64,000 nt of DNA from Batkoa obscura. Its lineage: Eukaryota; Entomophthoromycota; Entomophthoromycetes; Entomophthorales; Batkoaceae. Location: NCBI GenBank assembly GCA_030770535.1, contig JASVEC010000007.1, positions 1-64,000 of the forward strand. Reading direction: 5' to 3'. The translations under genes and the position numbers were made by a program. The notes under the pieces are model-generated. The model was not told the DNA's origin. It did no database searches and saw nothing but the letters and a program-made list of their open reading frames with translations. Below, in pieces: positions 53,302 to 64,000 of the stretch (positions are counted from its first letter, which is position 1; the number at the start of each line of letters is the position of its first letter).

Positions 53302-53656
53302 CAATATGAAATTTAGATGAATAATTATCATTATATGAAGTTGGATAATAATTTAGTTGTTTAATTGAATTATTAGTATTATTATTTGAGTTATTATAAT
53401 GTAATATATCCTCTTTAAAATTGTAATAATTATTCGTTGAATTATAATAAGTTGATTCATTGTAACTTAAACTGGGTTTGTTATATAAAGTGGAATCTTT
53501 GGAATTAAGTAAGTGATTATTAGTTAAATGTGAATGTGAATCATGTATATATGGCTCTGGGGATTCAACAAAATTATTTTCTTTAACTAATAAATTATTA
53601 CTCGCAAAATCATCAATTAAAAAATATTTATATCGATCTTTTATATTGTAATTCAA

Positions 53657-53696
<40 letters not shown>

Positions 53697-54319
53697 TTAG
53701 TAGTTGAAGGTAAATTTAATGTTTGTCTTTTTAAATCTCTATTTAATGCATCTAAAAATAATTTATCATGAGGTACTGAATACCAGAAAAAAATTTTTTG
53801 TTTCTTTTGAGTACGAACACAATGACATCTATATAAATACTCTAAAAATTCACTTTTAGGTTCTTCTAATATAGCATCTAAATTGGGTTTTAAGTTCCTT
53901 AAATCACTAAATATACCTTCTTCAAATTTTTTATTATTTTCAATCTTTCTTCCATATAATTCAAATCGATAACTTATACTTCGTATTATGTCTGTACCAC
54001 TTATTAAATACAAATTATTATAATAAATACAACTAATATATTCTCCATTAGGTAAAGGATAACGTATCATTGTTGAATTTTGTTGAATACAATTATTAGG
54101 GGCATTTAATAAAAAATATTTTAACTGATTAATTTCATTATAATCTATTACTGTACTAATTTCCATTTCATATTCTAAATAGGATTTATTATTACTATTA
54201 TTACTATTATTACTAGTGTTAATACTAGATTTTTTACTATCTGTTGTTATTGAATTCTTTTTGTTAATTGAAGATTGAGTTTTATTTTGTTTTGGCATGT
54301 TGTTTGAGACGGAATTCAA
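53003..54319 (-). CDS. STE12: STE12-family transcription factor
   Basis: Single exon, 438 residues, or 431 if translation begins at MPKQNKT. The STE domain (homeodomain-like DNA binding, residues ~60-195) is well conserved: LKYFLLNAPNN, GEYISCIYYNNLYLISGTDI, RFELYGRKIENNKKFEEGIF, SDLRNLKPNLDAILEEPKSE, CHCVRTQKKQKIFFWYSVPH and DKLFLDALNRDLKRQTLNLP. These blocks are diagnostic. The rest is low-complexity Asn/Tyr/Ser, with poly-Asn runs coded by pure AAT tracts, and ends GWIGLGIDPILN. STE12 is the nuclear target of mating/filamentation MAPK cascades and binds TGAAACA-type sites. Filamentous-fungal orthologues usually carry two C-terminal C2H2 fingers. None is encoded here and no downstream exon is evident. 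Confidence 0.93.
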
Positions 54320-55270
54320 GTTCTATTTAATACAATACAATACAAACACCAAACTTTGTAATAAAAAAGGATAAAAAATAAAGTTCAAAGAAATGAAATA
54401 ATATTGATTTAATATTATAATTTATTATTATTTTTATATTATCATTATCTAATAATATTCATGCATTGATTCTATTTCCTTATCATTATTTTAAGTTTAT
54501 TAGCATTTCTTTAACTATTGCATAATTACTTGATGACTATCATTTGTATTTTATTTAATTATTAAATGCTTCGCCTCTTTATTAATTTTGTTTTTTATTT
54601 TTTATTTTTTGTTTTCTAAATTATTTTTTAATATTATTATTAAGATATAATATTATTTATTTGTTTTTATATAATATTAATATCAACATTAGATAATAAA
54701 GAGTTTTAATTATTATTAAATTTATAAATCATTAATATACTAAAATATTATATATTATAATATTAAAGATAAGTTATATTATAGTTAATAACAAAGATCA
54801 ACTTTTAATCAACAAATAGAATTTTTATTAAATTAATCTTTACTGTTTTTTTTTTAAAATTGTTAATTATAATTAAAAAACTTTTGGATTATCATTACTA
54901 AGGATTGACTAAAATTAAATTAATCCTACATAATTTTTATCGTTTTCAGTTATTAAATATAATTAAAGTTGATCATTTAATACAATAAAAAACAAATAAT
55001 TCAATTCAACTAAGAATAAAATTAATTTTAAAAATAAAAATAAAAATAAGCTTAATATTTCAAAAATTAACCGTTTATTTAACAACCTTGACTAAACTTC
55101 AATTTCAAAAATTGACGATGACTGTCATCAACAAAAAACATAACTATGAACTAACTCATAATATATCAAAATCAAGTATATAAACTATACTTAAAATCAA
55201 TTGAAATTATAAACTAAGCTATATTAATCATTAAGTATAACAATAACTACTATATAATTTCTAAGTCAGA
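54320..55270. other. Divergent promoter region, STE12 / small peptide gene
   Basis: 951 AT-rich bases between STE12 (leftward) and the 52-codon gene (rightward). I looked for STE12-type TGAAACA sites and saw no clear pair, but AT bias makes such reading weak. Confidence 0.5.
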
Positions 55271-55429
55271 ATGAACATTTACATTACTATATTAGCTTCA
55301 ATTTTCTCAACTTTAATTATTGCTGCACCAACTTCTAATGGGATGCCACAACCTGCTTCTGATGTTAATTGGGCTGTTAAATATCAGCAATTAGATACTA
55401 ATTGGGCGGTCAAAAAATTTGGTCAATAA
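55271..55429 (+). CDS. 52-residue secreted peptide precursor with two 11-residue repeats
   Basis: The frame MNIYITILASIFSTLIIAAP opens with a textbook signal peptide, likely cleaved near AAP. A short spacer TSNGMPQPAS follows, then two tandem 11-residue units, DVNWAVKYQQL and DTNWAVKKFGQ, ending at the stop. The shared NWAVK core is encoded with different synonymous codons (GCT/GCG, GTT/GTC), which points to selection on the peptide rather than a recent slip. The G/C content is well above the flanks, and A-rich bases precede the ATG. A signal peptide plus repeated short Trp-containing units is the plan of fungal peptide pheromones and other Kex2-type repeat peptides. The role is my inference. 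Only a single KK and no KR is seen. Confidence 0.68.
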   Translation: MNIYITILASIFSTLIIAAPTSNGMPQPASDVNWAVKYQQLDTNWAVKKFGQ

Positions 55430-55865
55430 GTTCAATAATCTTTAAAATTGTTATACTCTTTTTCATTTTTTGTACTTTTAGAATAATAAAGTTAACATTT
55501 TTCACTCCATTTTTATTATGAGTAATGATTTTACTTCTTTATATTAATAAATTAACTCTTTATATAATAATAGACAATCATAATAGTAAATTATAATAAT
55601 AAATCATAATAATAAATAATAATAAATCATAATAATAAATCATAATAATAAATAATAATAAATAATAATAATTTATAAATTTATTTATTTTAATTTTAAA
55701 CTATAATATATAAGCGTAGAATATTATATAAAATAAAAGAAACTTTTTATACTTTTATATAAAAAAACTCAATGAATCCAGGAGAAAAAAAAGAAAGAAA
55801 GAGAAAAGGATCGTTAATCATCATCTATAGATGAATAAACAAACAAATTAAGTAAATAGAGTAAC
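55430..55865. other. Convergent intergenic region with A/T microsatellite
   Basis: 436 bases. An imperfect (AATAATAAATCAT)n tract covers about 55590-55672. No gene seen. Confidence 0.55.
55590..55672. repeat. Imperfect AAT-type microsatellite
   Basis: Runs of AATAATAAA broken by regular ATCAT steps, between the small peptide gene and the short zinc-cluster gene. Confidence 0.8.
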
Positions 55866-56813
55866 TTATTTTTTAACAAATAAATGAAGTTGATTTTTTA
55901 AATAAACTTTAGGTAATATATATGCTAAAAAATTATTAATTGTATAAGATACTGTAAATATAGGATCCGATAATTGATCTTGGGCTAACCTAGGTTTACA
56001 ATGAGTTTCAAAATGAAAATATAATTCACTAAATGGTTTTTCAATTTGTTCAATATACTTTAAATATGATAATATACTCCCTTGAAACAATGGAAACGAA
56101 GGTAATTTCTTACATATTTGTAAATTAAATGTAACCATTTCAGTAATATAATGATCTACTTTAGTTAAAAATAAATGAATAAGTTCACTATTATATTCTT
56201 CTTTCTTATTTGTTTTATATGTCATTATAAATTTATCAATACTTTGAAATACATCAATTACTGTATCACTTGAAAATATTTCATTGATAAATATATAAAC
56301 TAAATTAGCCAAATAACTATCTTTATGAATAAGTTCTTGATAATCTACACTTATACTGGTCATTTTTTCTTGAATTGAACTACTATTCGATGGCATAGGT
56401 ATGATCTCATTTGTACTCTCATTTAAATTATCATACCTTAAACTAGTATCATCTTGGTTCAAATACTTATCCGTAGCTTCTGCACATAATAAAGAATGAT
56501 TCTCCCTTTGATCCTTAATCTCGTTAACATACGTTGGGGCTGGTAAAATATTAACCAAAGAAGATGCAGGTGGTCGACTACTACTTCTAGAACCCGATTC
56601 TCTACCTTTATAGCTAATATTAAGACTTCTAGCTCCTTTAGGTCCTCTTTTTAATGGTGGTGTATAGTGACATTCAATCCCTTTATTAACACAGCCTAAA
56701 CAATTGGGTCGTGCTTTATCACATCGGATCTTACGCTTACGACAATAATCACATGACATAGTCAATCTTTCTCCACTACTTTTGTGGCTCAATGTTTGTT
56801 CTAATTCCATCAT
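55866..56813 (-). CDS. Short Zn(II)2Cys6 DNA-binding protein
   Basis: Intronless, 315 residues. The zinc cluster lies at about residues 20-48: SCDYCRKRKIRCDKARPNC, then LGC and IECHYTP, six Cys in order. The basic linker PLKRGPKGARSLNIS and a Ser/Arg-rich stretch follow. The C-terminal ~180 residues are helical in look (NLVYIFINEIFSSDTVIDVF, KKLPSFPLFQGSILSYLKYI) and lack the RRRLWW-type fungal_trans signature. It is less than half the length of the zinc-cluster protein at 21.8-24.7 kb. It may be a truncated paralogue or a distinct small class. Targets unknown. It converges on the small peptide gene. Confidence 0.88.
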   Translation of the reverse strand: MMELEQTLSHKSSGERLTMSCDYCRKRKIRCDKARPNCLGCVNKGIECHYTPPLKRGPKGARSLNISYKGRESGSRSSSRPPASSLVNILPAPTYVNEIKDQRENHSLLCAEATDKYLNQDDTSLRYDNLNESTNEIIPMPSNSSSIQEKMTSISVDYQELIHKDSYLANLVYIFINEIFSSDTVIDVFQSIDKFIMTYKTNKKEEYNSELIHLFLTKVDHYITEMVTFNLQICKKLPSFPLFQGSILSYLKYIEQIEKPFSELYFHFETHCKPRLAQDQLSDPIFTVSYTINNFLAYILPKVYLKNQLHLFVKK

Positions 56814-57611
56814 AGATGTTATTTATAAAGTAAATTAAGGTAATAATATATTAAAAGAAGAAAGATGAAAATTTTCAACGAAATAAAAATATAAATTTTT
56901 TAAAAGTAAAAGTGAATGGGTAAATTCAAGTTTAATAATCAATTCATCCGCGTTTATTAAATTAACCAATCATTTTGAAATTTTGTCTTAATTTTCCTTT
57001 TAATTTCTCCATTTCGTAGTTATTCTTAAATTACTTACCTTGTTTTTTAACTTATTCTTGATTTCCCACCCCATAATTACTAGTTGATTGCACTCCCTTT
57101 TTTTTCACACCTTTTAATTGGTTGAAATTTTTTTCTTCGATTCTTTTGTTAATATCTTTTTAAATTAATTCTTACTAAATAAAAAAATTTTAAAGCAAAT
57201 TTTGCACTTTAATACTAAGTATAAAGTTTATTATAATGTTGCTTTAAATTAATATTAGAATGTTATTATATCAGTTAATAAAGTTCTAATTTTATTAGTA
57301 TTTAGTCTTAGCTTATAATAAATCAATCTTATGTTTAAAATCTTCAGGTCCCATTTTTTCATGATTTATTTTTTATAAAAACTAGTAACTTCTACAAAAA
57401 CCCATTTACAAATTTAAATCGATTTAAATCAAATTAAAAATTCAATTTCAATTTCATTTATTGCTGAGTTATTTTTTGAATTCAATATGACATCAATTAG
57501 AAACTAATTCAATGGCAACTAATTATTGGATGAAACGAAGTCTAAGCGTGACTTTAAAATTATTTAACTAAAAATTTTTGCTTTAGAATTTCTTTTAAAA
57601 TTTCATTAATA
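56814..57611. other. Divergent promoter region
   Basis: 798 bases between the short zinc-cluster gene and the BI-1 gene. AT-rich, no ORF, RNA gene or foldback copy. Confidence 0.55.
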
Positions 57612-58457
57612 ATGGCTTCCACTACAACTTTTAGTAATGTATTTGGAGAACAGCAATATGCCTCCTTTGCTACTTTGAAAAACATGACTGATTTATCACC
57701 CAAAGTTCAACGTCATTTAATCCAAGTTTATAGTAATTTAGCCACAATGATGTTGATATCAGCTATTGGAAGTTATGCCTATTTACAAGGAATGATCATG
57801 AATATTGGTTTATTTAGTATCATTAGTTTAGTTACTTTGATAGCTTTACCTTTTTTAAACCAAGATAGAAAAAATTTGAGATTTAGTTTATTATATCTTT
57901 TTTCATTTTCAAAAGGTGTAATTTTAAGTCCACTTTTACAAAGTACTTTTTCTTCCTATCCTGGGTATGTTTTTTATAACAATTTTATTTAATAATTTTA
58001 ATTTGTTTATCAGGGTATTTACTACTGCTTTCACTACTACTGCTTTGGTTTTTATCTCTTTTAGCTTAAGCGCTTTATTAAGTAATAGAAGAAGTTATCT
58101 CTTCTTGGGTGGATTTATTGGCTCTGGGCTATTTTTATCTTTAATGATGAGTTTCTTCAATTCTTTTATACGTAGTTCTGGAATCGATTTTGTTAATCTT
58201 TATCTTGGTGTTATTATTTTTAGTGCATATAGTAAGTAGTTAATATTGTACAATTGAGATAAATATTAATTTTTCTATTAGTTATTTATGATACTCAGGT
58301 TATTGTTGAAAAGGCTAGTCAAGGCTTTAGTGATGTAATCATTGATAGCTTAAATTTATTTGTTGATTTTATTGGCTTACTTGTAAGATTGATTATTCTC
58401 TTAAGCAAAAATCAACAAGATAAGGAAAGAAAAGAAAGAGAACGCCGCAGAAGATAG
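57612..58457 (+). CDS. Bax inhibitor-1 family protein (TMBIM6/BXI1-like)
   Basis: Three exons, introns at about 57964-58013 and 58231-58281, about 250 residues. Start MASTTTFSNVFGEQQYASFA. The SPKVQRHLIQVYSNLATMML block opens the first helix as in BI-1. Six to seven hydrophobic segments follow, with FTTAFTTTALVFISFSLSAL, YLFLGGFIGSGLFLSLMM and VNLYLGVIIFSAYIIYDTQV. The IIYDTQ motif with its conserved Asp is the hallmark of the family and part of its pH/calcium sensor. The charged end ERKERERRRR is typical of BI-1. It acts in the ER membrane in calcium leak and stress/death control. Converges with STE24, stops 134 bases apart. Confidence 0.92.
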
Positions 58458-58591
58458 TTATTTCTAATTAAATTTTACCAAATAAACTATATATTTACCA
58501 ATAAATCACCAATTTTCAATCTTATATTTGATATTAAAATTTCTATTCATATTCTATTATTTCTATTCATATAATTTATTTATTAATGAAT

Positions 58592-60144
58592 TTAATTTGA
58601 TTTTTTATCATCAGCTGAATCCATAGCAGCTAATCTTTCTACTAATGGTGGATGAGAAAAGTTATAAGCGGAATATAAAGGATCTGGATTCATATCACCA
58701 AGATTATTAAGTTGAAGTTTAATAAGACCTGATCTTAATTTTTCAGTATAACCAAGGTCGCAAGCAAATTTATCAGCTTGAAATTCAAATGTACGAGATA
58801 CAAAGTTAAAACCAAATTTGATAAATGCATCTAAAGGTGTAAGAAGTAAAGAAAATAGTATAAATCCTACAAATATTGGCATAGAACCTTGTTGGAATCC
58901 GAAGGAAGTATATAATTCTGGATCATATACAAATTTAGAAAATGCACTAAATATAATAAACAATTGAACTTGGGAAATTGCAAGATTATATTTAATATGG
59001 TTTAACTTCCAGTGACCCAATTCGTGAGCTATATAAAATTAATTATTTAGTAATGTTCACATTTAAGTTAGTAGCTATTATTACCTAATACTGCTAATAT
59101 TTCGTCAATGGTTGAATCTTTAATTAAAGTATCAAATAAAACGATACGCTTATTTTTAAAGAAACCGAAAAAGTAAGCATTAGAATGGCCAGAGCGTTTT
59201 GATCCATCAACTACATAAAGTTGAGTAAGTGGGAAATCAATTGAGGAAGCTAACTCTTCAATCTTATCCTTCATTTCTCCATCCTCTAATGGTGTGAATT
59301 TATTAAATAAAGGTTGAATGACAGTAGGGTAAATAGCAATCATTATAAATTGAATTACGGCCCTAATAATATAAATCAATCTATTAAAAACTTAAAATTT
59401 AGCTTTTTTCTTACATAAAAATCCATGCATAAATTGGGAAGTTAGATCCAGCCCATTTGATTACATAAATAAATCCAGCTAAAGCGGCATTACCTAATGT
59501 CAAAGTAAGGAGAGTGGTTTTAATTGCGTCAGTTACAAAAAGTCCGATGGTAGATTTATTAAAACCATATTTTTCTTCAAGAACGAAAGTATAATGAAGA
59601 TCAAGTGGTAAGTTTAAAAAGAAGCTAACAAAGTGAATAATACTGAAGAACGCAACAGATTGAGCAATCTATTAGTAGTAAAACAATTTTAAAAAAGGTA
59701 ATAAATTAAATAATAAAAACTTACTTCCCCAGGATTGGCTAACCCTAAAGAGGTGAGTAAAGTTTCAGCTAAATCCCAAAAGTAAATATAGAGGCCATGG
59801 TGAATATAAACTAAATTTTGGAGTAAAGCATATGCATCTTTATAAAATCTAAAGGTAGACTTCTCATGATTATAAGCTCTAGATTTCTCAAAAGTTTCTG
59901 CATCTACAAAATCTTGTATTTGTAATGGTCTTTCCTTTATTTTAAGGTTCAAATGCTGACGGTAGCTAATAGATGATTAATAAATTGAGATTATATTCAC
60001 TTTTAAATTTACTTGATATAAAATTCAACAGCTGCGGAGAAGAGCATAAACCCTGTCACTAACTCTTTATAGCCTATACAATTTTTTCATTTAATTTTTA
60101 CTCGGTCTATATAGCTAGATGAAGTTACCTAATAGTTGTATCAT
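58592..60144 (-). CDS. STE24: CAAX prenyl protease 1 (STE24, M48A)
   Basis: Six exons: MIQLLG (60144), [83 protein letters not shown] and [18 protein letters not shown]. Zinc site: HELGH (split from the preceding exon by an intron near 59030-59085) and the downstream Glu in [13 protein letters not shown]. The [13 protein letters not shown] and [15 protein letters not shown] blocks are diagnostic. STE24 is a multi-pass ER protease that trims prenylated CAAX proteins, processes a-factor-type pheromone in yeast and clears clogged translocons. All catalytic residues present; length normal for the family. Confidence 0.93.
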
Positions 60145-60608
60145 ATTGTTTAAAAAATAAATATTCAACTAGATTCAAGTCTTTTTATACAATGATGAAA
60201 TCAGTTCTGCAATGTTCAATTTTTATAGCCAATAAGATCCATACCAGTGTTGTTTAACATCATTTAAAATAAATAGTAGCTTATATAAATTGTTATATAT
60301 GCTACTACTATTGATAAATAGTAAATGTAAAAGGACTACATATAGAAACAGTATTATTGTTTAATAAGTCCAATGTTCAATTTTATTATTTTCAAACGTT
60401 TACAAGTTTCTTTTATAATAGCTATATTTATTAAACTGCATGACTAGTTTTTTCATTTAATATTTAATAGCTCTTTAGAAGATAAACTATTGCCATGTAT
60501 TTATTATATGTTATATAAAAACATTATTCTATTTAAAATAACAAAATTTTATTTTTATAGGTTTACTTTTATATCTTATATGTTATATTTTAAATAATAT
60601 ACCACTTT
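60145..60608. other. Intergenic, STE24 upstream region
   Basis: 464 AT-rich bases with the STE24 promoter and the 3' end of the RNA polymerase III subunit gene. Nothing else recognised. Confidence 0.5.

Positions 60609-64000
<3,392 letters not shown>

Overview
This window is the left end of a chromosome from a very AT-rich filamentous fungus. Bases 1-750 are an uninterrupted CCCTAA array (TTAGGG on the other strand), so base 1 is at or near the physical chromosome end. The fungal assignment rests on two Zn(II)2Cys6 regulators, a chitin-synthase-family protein, a STE12 factor, a Cla4-type PAK kinase, a DUF3605 gene and a membrane-anchored UMP-kinase-like protein. Many short introns (about 45-60 bases, GTAAGT...TTAG), compact gene spacing and Asn-rich proteins built on AAT runs suggest an early-diverging lineage (Zoopagomycota/Mucoromycota-like) rather than a budding yeast. 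I cannot name a genus. The standard genetic code fits all genes.

Layout: after about 1.8 kb of gene-free subtelomere come ordinary housekeeping and signalling genes. 2.6-13 kb: a WDR44/DGR2-like WD40 protein, RRP36, a TFIIIC small subunit, a PH-CRIB-PAK kinase, VPS36 and a four-pass membrane protein. 14.6-21 kb: intronless GAPDH, a membrane-anchored UMP-kinase-like protein, a DUF2470-like membrane protein, CENP-S/MHF1 and prolidase. 21.8-29 kb: a large Zn2Cys6 regulator, a many-intron PFK-2/FBPase-2 and a small repeat-rich secreted protein. 29-33 kb: a 4-kb desert rich in a short foldback repeat. 33-46 kb: a ZIP zinc transporter, a MABP1/WDR62-like WD40 scaffold, a divergent chitin synthase, a DUF3605 protein and a TMEM33/POM33 protein. 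46-52.5 kb: two RNase T2 genes, a Cys/Met-type PLP enzyme and a secreted unknown. 53-64 kb: STE12, a 52-residue secreted peptide with a tandem 11-residue motif, a small Zn2Cys6 protein, Bax inhibitor-1, the CAAX protease STE24 and the RNA polymerase III second-largest subunit, cut by the window edge.

The Cla4-type kinase, the MABP1-like scaffold and STE12 are all expected in MAPK/morphogenesis signalling, but they are scattered and nothing shows co-regulation. The most unusual items are a chitin-synthase-like protein whose EDR and QRRRW motifs are lost, a PFK-2/FBPase-2 lacking the RHG phosphatase motif, a membrane-anchored UMP-kinase-like protein with a reduced LID, the secreted two-repeat peptide next to STE12, and at least 13 copies of a ~98-bp palindromic element. 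No tRNA, rRNA, CRISPR array, autonomous transposon or virus-derived element was recognised.
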